A DNA stretch of 64,000 bases from Ligustrum vulgare (GCA_963555705.1 OY743183.1:47605466-47669465); one strand, 5' to 3'; shown: positions 35,047 to 48,305, counted from the first letter of the stretch. Numbers and translations: made by a program. Notes: generated from the sequence alone by a model not told the origin.

Positions 35047-35996
35047 ACCCTCTTCTCTTTGCTGTTTTCAGCCCTTTTGAGTTTTCGATTTTTGAAAATA
35101 TCGAAAACGAGTTCACTTTGCCCATTTTCAGAAATGCGTTTTCCAAAAAAAAAAAATACAAAAGAAACTCAAAACGAGTTTATTGCGTTTTGGATATTTT
35201 TGTGTTAAAAAGTCCAAAATGCTCGTTTTGGACTTCTTCTTCCTTTATTTATTTATTTATTTATTTATTTTTTTTTATGTGAGACACTACCTTCACTTGA
35301 AGTTCTTATATTATTTTGTCATTATATATAGATCCATCTTAAGATTTTTTTTTTTTTTGTATATTATTATTATTATTTTTTTTTAAATGTGAGACACTTC
35401 TTTCGCTTGAATTTCTTATGTTATTTTGCTATTATATATAGATCCATGTGAAGATTTTTTTTTTTTTAATTTTTTTTTAAATATATTTTTTGTAAATGTG
35501 AGACACTTCCTTCACTTGAATTTCTTATGTTATTTTGCCATTATATATAGATCCATGTTAAAATTTATTTATTAATTTTTGTATTTTTTTTTTGTAATTT
35601 TTTTTTTTGGTAAATGTGAAACACTTCATTCACTTGAAGTTCTTATGTTATTTTGCCATTATATATAAATTCGTGTTAAAATTTTGTTGGTATGAGGTTG
35701 AATTTTTGTTTAGATGAAACAATATTAATGATGAATTTATTGTCATAGAGAACTAACTGATTTATTGACATTAAAATTAATATAATTCAACAAATCAACC
35801 ATTTTTAACATATAAAATATCACAAAATAAATATATCAGAAAATTACAAAGTAAACGCATTTTTAAGTTTTATTTTTGAAAACAATTTTCCAAAATCACA
35901 AAGAGAACATGTTTTCAGCAATAACAAAACAAACAACCAAAATTCAAAACAAAATCCAAAACTCAAAATTCAAAATCAAAATACAAAGAGAACAAC
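35047..35996. mobile_element. Nested MITE-like insertion in Helitron A (about 950 bp)
   Basis: Copies B and C read continuously where A is interrupted. A breaks at GCTAAG and resumes at TTAAGTTTTCCC, suggesting a short TAAG or TAA duplication. The ends are imperfectly inverted: ACCCTCTTCTCTTTG and, reversed, GAGTTGTTCTCTTTG. A Tourist-like origin is possible. Similar 'ccctttctctttactgttttgaag' sequence at 19197 suggests another family member. Confidence 0.6.
35270..35695. repeat. Four-copy tandem repeat, about 118-122 bp unit
   Basis: Each unit carries GTGAGACACTTCCTTCACTT, 'gaatttcttatgttattttg.cattatatatagatccatgt' and a T-rich spacer of variable length. The units lie at about 35278, 35390, 35498 and 35617, inside the nested MITE-like insertion. 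Confidence 0.8.
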
Positions 35997-36041
35997 TCTT
36001 AAGTTTTCCCGCCAAAACTCAGCTGCTTTTAATAATATAGA

Positions 36042-37232
36042 TCAAACAATAGATGAAAAAGTTAATAATATTAATCATGCGTATAAAAGATAATATTTAC
36101 TATTTCGACCATTGACAATGAAAAACAACAGTACAACACGTATAATAAACGAATTCGATAATTATAAAAAAAAAAAAATTGTGAGATTAACAAAGATGCA
36201 TCAAATTCATGTTGTTATAGATTTTTGCAATATTTATACAACATAATTTTTTTCTGATGGAAATTATAATATAACCTTGATCATCTTAATTTTCAGTTAA
36301 GTCAATTGGGAGACAATTTACTTATTGTTGTAGAAATTTAAGAATCTTAAATATTGAATTAAAATATAAAAATTAATATCATATCATAGTTAATTATTTT
36401 TTAAAATTTAGACTTAACAGTTATGACAAAAAATCATTAATAACTATATAATTTCAAAGCAATATAAATAAATTTGTTAACCGTTAATGTTAAAAAATGT
36501 GATATGAGACTTTCTGGAATAAAAAATTATATAATAATTAAATGTAATTGTAAATAAGATTATTTTGATAAATAATCTGATATAGAAAAAAATGTTATTA
36601 TGTATATGTAAAAAAGAACTTAGAAGTGTGATTATTTATAACAAAATTTAATACAACTGCATTAAATATTCAATATAAATGTAAATGAAAATTAGACATT
36701 AGGTTTGTATGACCGAAAGAAATTATTCATCCATAAGATTGAGACCAATAAAATATCACAATTATTGTAAAAGTTTATTTGTCTATTAAATGTAACTTTC
36801 TATAAAAAAAAAAAAAACTAATTAATTTAATAGAACGCAATACAAATGCCCTCGAATTTTTAGATGTACTAAATAACGAAAAAAATAAGATTACTTATAA
36901 AAACTTTTATACGATAATGTTTATTTAGTATTAGATGCGTAATATAACTTCTATATAATTTTGAATTGAAAGTTTTACATTGAATTTGTATGACTGAACA
37001 CAAATATTTATTTTTAAGATTCAAAACATTAAAAGATCAGAATAATTTTCTGAAAAGAGAGATTTAAATACAAATAACCAAATATAAATAAGTAAAAAAA
37101 ATTCTCCATAAAAATATTTAAGTGAAAATAACAGCGTGAACACAATAAAAACTGATTTTGGAATGTGAACACAACAAAAGCTAAGTTTTCCCGACAAAAC
37201 TCAGCTGACTTTATATATTATATAGATATAGA
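36042..37232 (-). mobile_element. Helitron C, 5' portion only
   Basis: This segment is collinear with the 5' part of copies A and B, from the AACAATAGATGAAAAAGTTA block to the minus-strand 5' end TCTATATCTATATAATATAT at 37232. It stops exactly where Helitron A's 5' end begins. Its own 3' portion is not found beyond A, where family-2 sequence occurs instead. Confidence 0.75.
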
Positions 37233-39408
37233 TAATTATCAAGTGAATAATAACCATTACAAAAAAAAAAAAAAAAGTTTATACATTAAAATAAATTAAA
37301 ATCTTTATGCCATTAATAGTATAACGCAAATTCCAAGGTTATGCACTATAATAACTGCTAAAATATTTATTACATTTTTTTTTGCATAAGTTTCCAAATT
37401 TAGAAAGTCATTTTGGGCGGGAAACTATGTGCATATTATTTTTGACATAGATTTTATTTTTATATATGTATTGTTCTCACACCTGTGCGTTGCACCGAAG
37501 AACAATATGAAATAATTTTACTATAAATATCATAACAAAATAAGAGAAAAAAATAAACACATAATTTGTTTTGATTAATGATACAGATTGTCAACGAATA
37601 CTCAAAATAGAAATAAATTACAATTCTCATCAATTTTGAAAAATCTCTTTAAATAATACATTGTTTGTACAGTTTGTAGTTGCTCACTCCCATGTGATAC
37701 ACGAAAATTTCTATAGACAAAATATATTTAAACAACTGCTCAAATTTAAATTAAATAATGTAAATTTTCAAATATATATTGTATAGAATAAATAAAAAAA
37801 TTTGTCCAAATATTTTTGACTAACTTGAATAGAGAAATAACCCTCAAAATATTATAATTTACATAAAACAAAGTAATTGTAACAAATTAAATATATGCGG
37901 TCATATATATAAATAAATGTAACAAATTAAACAATATTGACGATGCACGAAAGTGAAAATCAACCTCAAGATATGTGGTGCACGAACGTGGAATTCATCT
38001 CAAGAGATCCTTCGCATGATTAATAATTTTTAATTTTTAAATGCGATACATTTAATTGAACATAATTCAATGCATATTTAATTATATGTCAAAAAAAATT
38101 ATTAATGAAAATATAAATAAAATATATATAGTGAGTCTTTTTGTCTATATATGTTAATAAAATTTAAAAATAAGGTTTCACCATTTCTTACGGCATATAA
38201 TTATTTTTTAATATTTTAATAAAATTGTAAACCTTGAATTGTTTTATCTCTTTACGAGAAAACAGACAATGAATTAAGTTTAATTATATGCCAATAAAAA
38301 ATTATTATTATTTATTTTAATTTGATGAGAAAAACTAGAATAGAAATTAATCATTTATACCTAAAATGAATTTAGTTAACTAATTATAGATAATATTAAA
38401 GGACTTAAATGATATAATTTAAAATAAATTCGATATTGAGGAAAAATAAAAATAAAACTTTACCTTTAATTTTTTATATGGTTTTTCAAACAATATATTT
38501 TCAATTTACTCTCACTTTTTATATTTCATTAAACTTCTCACAGTGCTCTTTAATTTGACACCCTTGTCATATATTTTTCGATTTCAAATTAATATAATAA
38601 TTATTAAAAGAATAATAATAAAATAGAAAAATAACATTTTGATGTTATTAATGGCATAGTACGGATGCCAATGCAATTAATCACACATGTAAAATGATAA
38701 TTGATAAAATATTTAATATACTATTTTTTAGCAAAAAATTTCCAAATTTTGAATTTTTTTTTTTTTTTTTTTTTTGCAGGAAGCTATGTGTGTATTTTGA
38801 CGGCGGCTATTCCACTTTCATTTATGATTTTATTGACAATATATTGACAATTTGCTCTCACCTGTTAGCTTGCATTAAACTTCTCACCGTGGTCTTTAAT
38901 TTGACACTCATATTACATATTTTTTGATTTCGAAATAATGCAATAATTATTAAAAAAATAATAATAAAATAGAAAAAATAACATTTTATATTATTAATAG
39001 TATAGCACGGATTTCAATGCAATTAATGACATATGTAAAATAATAATTGCTAAAATATTTAATATACTATAGGACTTAAATGATATAATTTAAAATGAAT
39101 TAAATATTGAGGAAAAATAAAAAATAAAAATAAAATTTTACCTTTAATTTTTTATATTAATTTTTGGACAATATTTACAATTTACTCTCACTTGTTAGCT
39201 TGCATTAAACTTCTCACAGTGATCTTTAATTTGACATCCATATTATATATTTTTCGATTTCACTATAATTAATGACACATGTAAAATAATAAATGCTAAA
39301 ATATTTAATATGCTATTTTTTTGCAAAAATTTTTCAAATTTAGAAAGTTTTTTTGGCAGGAAACTATGTGTGTATTTTGGTGATGACTATTCTACTTTTA
39401 TATATATT
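37233..39408 (-). mobile_element. Helitron family-2 unit with triplicated 5' end
   Basis: 37233-37469 looks like the 5' portion of one family-2 element. 37470-39408 is a second one, whose 3' hairpin (GGTGCAACGCACAGGTGTGA on the minus strand) lies near 37478-37497. Its terminal CTAG has decayed. The 5' segment of about 280-330 bp recurs three times in tandem ('ctcacttgttagcttgcattaaacttctcac' at about 38510, 38855 and 39185). No coding capacity was found. Confidence 0.65.
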
Positions 39409-41441
39409 AACATCACACACGTGCGTTGCACACAAGAATATTAATATGAATGATTTTACTGTAAATATTATTTCAAAATAGGAAAATGTTTGAACACATA
39501 AATTTGCTTTTGATTAATGATTAAAACTGTCAACAAATGCTTAAAGTAGAAATAAATTAGGATTATTATAAATTTTGGAAAACCTTTTTAAATACTAAAT
39601 TGTTATTACAATTTATGGTTCCTCACCTATGCGATGCACGAAAGTTGTTATAGAGAAAATATATTTTAAACAATTGCTCAAAATAAATTAAATAATGCCA
39701 TTTTTGCATAAAAAAAAATGTCCAAATATTTTTTTACTATCACGAATAGAACTATTAACCCTCAAAATATTATAATTTACATAAAATAAGGTAATTACAA
39801 CAAATTAAATATATGTGATCATATATTTAAATGAATGTAACAAGTTAAACAATATTGACGATGCACAAAAGTGAAATCAACATCAAAAGTTGCGATGCAC
39901 AAAAGTATAATTCAACCTAAGAAATCCTTTATATAATTTTTTATTTTTAAATGCGATGCTTTTAATTGAATATAATTAAATGCACATTTAATTATATGTC
40001 AATAAAATTAAACAATAAAAATAAAATTATTAATGAAAATCTAAGTAAAATATATATAATGAACCTTTTGTCTATGCCCCTATTTGATGTTGTTTAAAAA
40101 GAGTTTATTTGAAATGAATAGTGATTTTTAGGAGAATATGTATTTAAAATGTAGTGAATATTTTTTAGTTTATATTGTATATAATTTATTGATGAATATG
40201 TGGTTGAAAATAAGTAAGAGAAAAACGTGTTAAAAATTTAAAAGAGACAAAACATTAGCTATATATGTTAATAAAATTTAAAAAGAAAAAGAAAAAAAAC
40301 TTTCACCACTTTTTACGACATATAATTATTATTTTAATAAAATTTGGGATCAATGAATTGTTTTACTATTTTTTCGAGGAAACGGGACATGAATTAAGTG
40401 TTTTAGCATGTGTACCACAAATATATCAACTCGATTTTTAGATCTAAAATTCAATAAATAAATTTTTTTTTAAAAAAAAATTTTGAACTACAAAATTGGG
40501 CTCATACAATACATATAAAAAATTCAACTTATATATATATATATATTCTCATAAGGATCGATGTTTTTCTTTTTATATATTATTCTTCATCATATTTTTT
40601 CCCAAAAAGATATGTAAGATATGCTTTTTTTTTGGGTATATTTTGATTTTTTAAGCATTAATTATTAATTTCAAGTGTTTTCCTAAAAAAATAATCATTA
40701 GTTGTAACAAATGTTGTTACATGAATTTGTTTTTCTTTCTTTATATTAGAAATTTCTTTATTCACATTATTACATTATTATTTTAATATTTAAATAAAAA
40801 TTGATGACCAATCAATTGTTTAATAAAAATTATATGAACTATTTGCTAAAATCTGTAATATATATTCTACATGTTGTAGTTATTTAATTAAGTTTTATAA
40901 TAAAAAAGGGGATAGTAATCAGTAAATTAATAAAAATAATGTCAAAATGGTGAATAAATTGATCAAAATCTTAAGTTGTAAAAATTAACACAACTTGATT
41001 GAATTTACTTTGAGAATTCGTATATTTATTATTTGTTTTAATTTAATAAGAAAAAGAACTCGAATTGAAATTAATCATCTAAGACTAAATTAAATTTAGT
41101 TAACAAATTGTTGATAATATTATAAGATTTAAATGATAATTTATAATGAATGTGATATTGAAAAAAATAATATAAAATAAAACTTCTACGTTTGATATTT
41201 GAGACAATTTTACGAACAATATGTTTACTATTTGCTCTCACTTGTTAGCTTGAATTAAACTTTTCATTGAAATTTTCGATTTGACGTCCATATTACATGT
41301 TTTTCGATTTCAAAATAATACAATAATTATCAAAAAATAATAATTATTACAAAAAATAGTTTATACATTAAAAAATAACATATTGATGCCATTAATAGCA
41401 TAGCGCGAATTTTGGTTACAGATATTCTACTTTATTATATA
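39409..41441 (-). mobile_element. Helitron family-2 unit
   Basis: The minus-strand 3' hairpin GTGCAACGCACGTGTG lies near 39419-39434. The body is collinear with the units at 37470, 42052 and 43879, including the 'gatgcacgaaagtgaaa..caacctcaagat' block. The 5' end adjoins the next element's CTAG at 41442. The unit is non-coding. Confidence 0.65.
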
Positions 41442-42051
41442 CTAGTGTTACACCCGTGCGATGCACGATCATGTGTTACTCACATATATAAAATTTATAT
41501 GCTAACATATGAAATTAATATTTAATTAATAAATGAGAAACAAAGGAAGACAATTAATTACAAAAAATGTACAATTACACATACCTTAATTTTTTTTACG
41601 GTTCGTATGTTTACTGTTTCAAGAAATTTACGCTCAGAATTTTATTAAAATGAAAAGGAAAAGAAAAAAAAATAGATCGATGAACGCTCATATTTTTTTC
41701 TCTTTCATTTTCTTTTTTTAAAGAAAAATATTTATGTGATACTAATAACGTTTTATTTTATTTTTATGAATTTAAAGAAATTTATAATTGTTTTCATACG
41801 TTAACTTGTGAAACGAATATTTATTTAGTTAAGAACGAGAAACGAAGGAAGACAATTAATTATAAAAAATGTACAGTTACACATAACTCAATTTATTTAT
41901 ATTAAGAAAAAACTATAATTGATTTCATATGTTAACATATGAAATGAATATTTAATTAATAATGAGAAACGAATGAACACAATTAATTACAAAAAATGTA
42001 CAATTAAACATACATTAACATTTATATGACAGTGATAACGTTTTATTTTTA
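41442..42051 (-). mobile_element. Helitron family-3 copy
   Basis: CTAG at 41445-41442 ends a minus-strand hairpin, GTGCATCGCACGGGTGTAAC. The body shares CATATGTTAACATATG-type modules (three diverged copies) with 30727-31500. Its 5' side abuts the CTAG of the next unit at 42052. Confidence 0.68.
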
Positions 42052-42658
42052 CTAGTATTACACCTGTGCGTTGCACGGAAAAATAATAAGAAATGATTTT
42101 ATTATAAATATCAGTACAAAATAGAAAAATATTTGAACACATAATTTGCTTTGATTAATGATACAAACTGTCAATAAATGCTCAAAATAAAAAGAAATTA
42201 CAATTATCATCAATTTTGGAAAATCTCTTTAAATGATACATTATTTGTACAGTCTGTAATTGCTCACACTTATGTCATACACAAAAGTAATTATAGACAA
42301 AATATATTTAAACAATTGCTCAAATTTAAATTAAATAATGCAATTTTTCAAATATGTTGTGTGGAATAAATAAAAAAAAAATCATCCAAATATTTTTTAC
42401 TAACGTGAATAAAAATTATAACTCTCGAAATATTATAATTTACATATAATAAAGTAATTGCAACAAATTAAATATATGTAATCCTATAGATAAATAAATG
42501 TAACAAATTAAGCAATATTGGCGATGTACAAAAGTGAAATTCAATCTTAAGATTTGTGGCGCACGAACGTGGAATTCAACTCAAAAGATCTTTCGCATAA
42601 TTAATAATTTTAAATTTTTAAATGCAATGCATTTTATTGAATATAATTAAATGCATAT

Positions 42659-42744
<86 letters not shown>

Positions 42745-43878
42745 AGTTGTTTTGTCTATATATATGTTATAAAATTAAGAAATAAAGTTTTACCATTTTT
42801 TATGACATAATAATTTTTTAAATATTTTAATAAAATTATAAAATGTTGAATTATTTTTATCATCTTTACAGGAAAACATGCCATGAATTAAGTGTTTTAG
42901 AGATTATACCATGAACATATCAAATCTATTTCTAGAATTAACGTTCAATAAATGAGATTTTCTTTTTTTTTTTAAAAAAATTGAACTACAAAATTAGGCT
43001 CATACAATACATGTGCAAAACTCAACTTACAAAATTAAGCATTATTTATTTATTAATTTTCATTATTTTTCTAAAAAAATAATCATTAATTTTAATAAAT
43101 ATGGTTACATTAATTGATTTTTCTTTCTTCAAACCGATAATTTCTTTCATATTGTTACATTATTATTTTAATAAAAATTACTAACCGATCAATTGTTTTA
43201 TAAAATGACATCAACTAATTGTTAAAATCTGTAATATATTTTTGCATATTTTAGTTATTTAAATTTATAATAAAATAGAAAAATGAAAAGAATCAGTAAA
43301 TAAATCAAAATAATGTGAAAATGATGAATGAATTAAAAAATATGAAGTTTGTAAAAAATTAACCCAACTTAATTAGATTTGCCTTGAAAATTCATATAGT
43401 TATTATTTATTTTAATTTGAAGAGAAAAAATCATAAGAAAAATTAATCATTTATTTATTACTAAAATGAATTTAGTTAACTAATTGTAGATAATATTATT
43501 GGACTTAAATGATATAATTTAAAATGAATTAGACATTGAGGAAAAATAAAAAATAAAACTTTACCTTTAATTTTTATATGATTTTATGGAAATTATATTT
43601 ACAATTTACTCTCACTTGTTAGCTTGCATTAAACTTTTTACTGTGATCTTCAATTTGACACTCATATTAAATATTTTTCGATTTCAAAATAATATAATAA
43701 TATTAAAAGAATAATAATAAAATAAAAAAAATAACATTTTGATGTTATTAATAACATAGCATGGATGTTAATGCAATTAATGACACATGTACCACAATAA
43801 TTGTTAATTTATTTAATATACTATTTTTTAGCAAACTATCTGTATATTTTGGTGACGGTTATTCTACTTTTATATATA
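42052..43878 (-). mobile_element. Helitron family-2 unit carrying an (AT)n expansion
   Basis: CTAG at 42055-42052, preceded on the minus strand by the hairpin GTGCAACGCACAGGTGTAAT, marks the 3' end. The 5' end abuts the CTAG at 43879. It is collinear with the neighbouring unit. It differs by a long (AT)n at 42666-42742. Confidence 0.7.
42666..42742. repeat. (AT)n microsatellite, about 77 bp
   Basis: About 38 uninterrupted AT units. They replace a short 'taaaatatatatagtga' stretch found at the equivalent place in sibling Helitrons, so the expansion happened within this copy. The frame across it (42622-42810) encodes only Ile-Tyr repeats. Confidence 0.97.
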
Positions 43879-45795
43879 CTAGTATCACACCTGTGTGAAA
43901 AACAATATGAAATGATTTTACTGTAAACATTATTACGAAATAGGAAAAAAGCTGAACACATAATTTGCTTTGATTAATAATACAGACTGTCAACGAATGC
44001 TCAAAATAGAAATAAATTACAATTCTCATCAATTTTGGAAAACCTCTTTTAAATAACACATTGTTTGTACAGTTTGTAGTTGCTCACACCCGTGTGATAC
44101 ACGAAAGTTGTTATAGACAAAACATATTTAAACAATTGCTCAAATTTAAATTAAATAATGCAAATTTTCAAATATATGTTGTATAGAATAAATAAAAAAT
44201 TTCGTCTAAATATTTTTGACTAACGTGAATAGAAATGATAACCCTCAAAATATTAAAATTTACATAAAATAAAGTAATTGTAACAAATTAAATATATGCA
44301 GTCCTACATATAAATAAATGTAACAAATGACGCAATATTGACGATGCACGAAAATGAAAATCAACCTCAAGATTTGTAGTGCACGAACGTGGAATTCAAC
44401 TCAAGAGATCCTTTGCATGATTAATAATTTTTAAATACGATGCATATAATTGAACATAATTACATGCATATTTAGTTATATGTCAATAAAAAAATTATTA
44501 ATGAAGATATAAATAAAATATATATAGTGAGTCTTTCTGTCTATATACGTCAATAAAATTAAGAAATAAAGTTTCACCATTTTTTACGGCATATAATTAT
44601 AATTTTTAATATTTTAATAAAATTGTAAACCGTTGAATTGTTTTATCATCTTTACGAGAGAAAAAACCATGAATTAAGTGTTTTAGAGATTATACCGTAA
44701 ACATATTAACTCCATTTCCGGAATTAACGTTCAACAAATGAAATATTTTTATTTAAACAAACTTTTGAACTACAAAATTAGGCACATACAATACATGTGC
44801 AAAACTCAACTTACATATTCTCATCAACGCTTTTCTTTTCATATATTGTTCTTCATCATATTCTTCCCAAAAAGAGGTGTAAGATAGACTTTTTTTGGGT
44901 ATAATTTGATTTTTTAACATTAATTATTAATTTCAAGTATTTTTCTAAAAAATAATCATTAATTTTAATAAATATTGTTACATAAATTGATTCTTCTTTC
45001 TTCATACTAACTATTTCTTTATTCATATTGTTACATTATTATCTTAATAAAAATTAATAATCGATCAATTATTTAATAGAAATTATATGAACTAATTGTT
45101 AAAATCTATAATATATTTTTGCATATTTTAGTTATTTAAATTTATAATGAAAAATAGAAGAGTGCACAGAATCAGTAAATAAATAAAAATGATGTGAAAA
45201 TGATGAATGAATTGAAAAATCTTAAGTTTGTAAAATTAACCCAACTTAATTGGATTTGGTTAAAAATTCGTATAGTTATTATTTATTTTAATTTGATGAG
45301 AAAAAATTAGAACAGAAATTAACCATCCATTACTAAAATGAATTTAGTTAACTAATTATAGTAAATAATATTATAGGACTTAAATGATATATTTAAAATG
45401 AATTAGATATTGAAGTAAAACAAAAAATATAAATTGAACTTTACCTTTAATTTTTTGTATGATTTTACAGACATTATATTTACAATTTGCTCTCACTTGT
45501 TAGCATCCTTGAAACTTCTCACTGTGATTTTTAATTCGAAACCCATATTACATATTTTTCGATTTCAAAATAATATAATAATTATTAAAAGAATAATAAT
45601 AAAATAGAAAAATAACATTTTGTTGTTATTAATAGCATAGCACGGATACCAATGCGATTAATGACACATGTAAAATAATAATTTCTAAAATATTTAATAT
45701 ACATTTTTTTAGCAAAAAATTCCAAATTTAGAAAGTTTTTTTGACGGGAAACTATGTGTGTGTTTTTGTGATGGCTATTCTATTTTTATATATAA
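43879..45795 (-). mobile_element. Helitron family-2 unit
   Basis: CTAG at 43882-43879 ends the minus-strand 3' terminus, with part of the hairpin lost (CACACAGGTGTGATA). The body is collinear with the previous unit. Its 5' end abuts Helitron B at 45796. No protein was found. Confidence 0.68.
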
Positions 45796-45999
45796 CTAAT
45801 GAATCACCCGTGCGATGCACGAGAAGAAACGTCTGGATAAAGATAATTCAATGTGAAATTAGATGAATCATTTGGATAAAATAAATAAATTTCACAAGTA
45901 AGAGATAAGATAATCATTTATTGATTTCATATGACTACAAATTCTGGAATACTTCTTTGTACACAACATTGTTTTTTGATTTTGTTGGTCTTCCATTCT

Positions 46000-47081
46000 T
46001 ATCACAAATTAACATCTTTAATACAGAACGATTTGTCACCTTAAAATCGCAACATAAAGTTGTTCATGTGTAAACACCAGCCGTTTAAGAAGAAGTCTCA
46101 CATGCGAGAATGATTGTCCATGACTCTTATTGATAGTCATGATATAGGCTACCATCAATAAAAAATGTCTTCTTTGAAATCTAATAGGTATCCTAGAATC
46201 AAAAGGGCTCAATAATATCATTGGAACTTGTGTCCTTTATTGATGCCAAAAATAATTTGACCTTCTAGAACATGGTCCCCAAGTTTTGTAACTATCAATA
46301 TTGTTCCATTGCACAATCCCTATGTATGATTAATATTTCTCAGAAAGAACTTGTGTCCTTCACTTATCCGCTGCAACGGTCCACCACGTAACGCAATAAT
46401 GATATCCCTGTGTCCAGGTCCTTATCAAAATCACCTACAATCAATTCGGCAATTTCATCGACAATAGGAAAATCATATTGATTATCATCGGTCGCCCACC
46501 AACCAATAAGTATAAGTTTTACATTTGAAGTATTTTCCTCAATCATCATTTCTCAAACCGACCTAAACTCCCTTAACAATTTGTTGTATTTGTCTAGCAT
46601 ATCCTTCAAATCAGAAACTATACAATCATACAACATTGAATCGCATGATTCACTCTTACTTGGAGACATTAAAAGATATAAATTAAATTTTAGACTATCA
46701 CAACAAAATTATCCGTAAAAAATATAAATATAAAAGCAATAAATACATAATACGTACCCCACGACTTTTTTTCTGCTTTCAACCTCATTCACATTGTCAA
46801 CAATGTAAAGCGAGCAAATTGCAAAACTGAATTGTCATCAGGTAACAGAGTCTCAATCTTAGGGCAATTTTGACCTTGTAATCTGAAGATGGGAGACCCT
46901 CTACCATTATTTAGCTCATTATCTATTTCCTCATAGAAATGAACTAAAACATCATATTATATGTCCGAATGTTTTCAACGAAATTCTTAATCATGTCGTC
47001 CCTGTCATATAACAAATCTTTCAAAATAAGAGGATGATCTTACATAAAATGAATCTTCACTTTCTCTTGCATACAACAAAG
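46000..47081 (-). pseudogene. Helitron protein remnant: N-terminal domain fused to helicase C-terminus (copy B)
   Basis: The minus strand shows KLILIGWWATDDNQYDFPIV, then DEIAELIVGDFD (about 46540-46430), then RDIIIALRGGPLQRISEGHK running on to FFLRNINHT (about 46400-46345). Further on come LLSPFDSRIPIRFQRRHF and MTINKSHGQSFSHV, then FTHEQLYVAILRV (about 46220-46030). The jump from the N-terminal domain into the helicase tail is at the same residue as in copy A. Copy B keeps GQS where A has a stop, but has its own stop after NHT and a frameshift. It is inactive. Confidence 0.8.
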
Positions 47082-47748
47082 TAGGGGTGAACAAATAAAC
47101 CGCGAAATCGAGCTAAATCGCAACAAATGGCTTGGTTTGGTTTGGTTTGGAAAAATTCCAAACCGCCTTAACTGATTTGGTTTATGTTTCAATTGTCAAA
47201 ACCACGATTTCAAACAGCCAACCCGCCAAAGTTTAAAAATTAAAAAAACTAAAATAAAAATAAAGGCAAACGTTCAATTTAAAAAAAAAAATGTAACACA
47301 CTTTTTATTGTCAACAAATTAAAATTATGGAATCAAAGATTAATTTGTTCAAATCCACAACCATTTGGAAATAATTCTTGCTCCTACAATTCATAATCAT
47401 CATCCAAGATATTTTCTTAAGATAAAATTTTTAATATAAGAGCTAACTACAGTTTATTTGTCAACATGAAATGATTCACAATAAAACAGTCAATTGGAAA
47501 CTTAATACTATTATTGAGCTAGTTTCAACTTGAAATTTGAGACAAATATGTGTCTTTGAGCTTGTTTTGAAATATACTAATTCATTCGTTGGCAATCCGC
47601 AGTTTCAAACCACAAAAAAAAAAAAATAGTTTGATTTGACTTTGTTTAGAAAATGAAATGGTTTGGTTTGAAAAAATTTAAAACCGTTTTAAATGGTTTG
47701 ATTTAAAATATTACTACAAATCACCTAAATCAAATCGTGTTCACCCCA
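47082..47748. mobile_element. hAT-type MITE within Helitron B
   Basis: Same element and same 8-bp flank CAACAAAG (47074-47081 and 47749-47756) as in Helitron A. The ends are TAGGGGTGAACA and TGTTCACCCCA. The shared position shows that it was carried along during Helitron amplification. Confidence 0.82.
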
Positions 47749-48169
47749 CAACAAAGTGAGAACTTCGGATTACGACATGTTTTATAACGCTTATCCACTC
47801 TCTCCTCGCACCAATAATTTGTCTTGTAAAATAAATACTTAAATGTAGTATCTTCAATGTCCATGCACTATGAACAATCAAACAATAGATGAAAAAGTTA
47901 ATAATATCCGTTTGGTAACACTATTTGGTTTATAAGCTGATACTACAAATCACCTAAATCAAATCGTGTTCACCCCACAACAAAGTGAGAACTTCGGATT
48001 ACGACATGTTTTATAACGCTTATCCACTCTCTCCTCGCACCAATAATTTGTCTTGTAAAATAAATACTTAAATGTAGGATCTTCAATGTCCATGCACTAT
48101 GAACAATCAAACAATAGATGAAAAAGTTAATAATATCCGTTTGGTAACACTATTTGGTTTATAAGCTGA
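47712..48169. repeat. 229-bp near-perfect tandem duplication
   Basis: The block starting TACTACAAATCACCTAAATC at 47712 is repeated at 47941 and ends with ATAAGCTGA in both. I saw a single difference (GTAGTATC against GTAGGATC). It includes the right end of the hAT MITE and the left end of the next MITE, so it happened after both insertions and is recent. Confidence 0.93.
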
Positions 48170-48305
48170 TTTATTTATGATTTTGATGTAAAAAATAGTG
48201 GTTGAAAATTGGAGAGAGAAAAGTGTGTGGTTAAAAAGTGGTTTGAGAAATTGTGTGATTTATAAATTGGTTTATAAACAAAAAAAAAGGACATTTACCA
48301 AATGA
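48137..48305. mobile_element. MITE inserted in Helitron B
   Basis: Sequence absent from copy A at the same site. It begins CCGTTTGGTAACACTATTTG and ends with GGACATTTACCAAATGATC, giving imperfect inverted ends (GTTTGGTAA/TTACCAAAT). The interior has 'aaattggagagagaaaagtgtgtggttaaaaa'. A related copy in inverse orientation lies at 50514-50695. Confidence 0.6.

Larger units (their letters stand above)
31848..36041 (-). mobile_element. Helitron A (non-autonomous deletion derivative, 4.2 kb)
   Basis: The minus-strand 5' end TCTATATTATTAAAAGCAG lies at 36041, preceded by A. The 3' end is a GC hairpin near 31860-31875 followed by CTAG at 31851-31848, then T. This A|TC...CTAG|T arrangement is that expected for Helitrons. 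Inside are a fused Rep-N/helicase-C pseudogene (32050-33180), a hAT-type MITE (33135-33774) and a nested insertion (35047-35996). Copy B at 45796-49451 is collinear apart from later insertions. Confidence 0.85.

Noticed and set aside
42622..42810. 62-codon frame rich in Ile-Tyr
   Set aside because: It is the translation of an (AT)n microsatellite.
46364..46549. The 61-codon minus-strand frame as a free-standing small protein
   Set aside because: It is part of the Helitron N-terminal domain and drifts out of frame at its end; the true homologous frame continues into LQRISEGHKFF.
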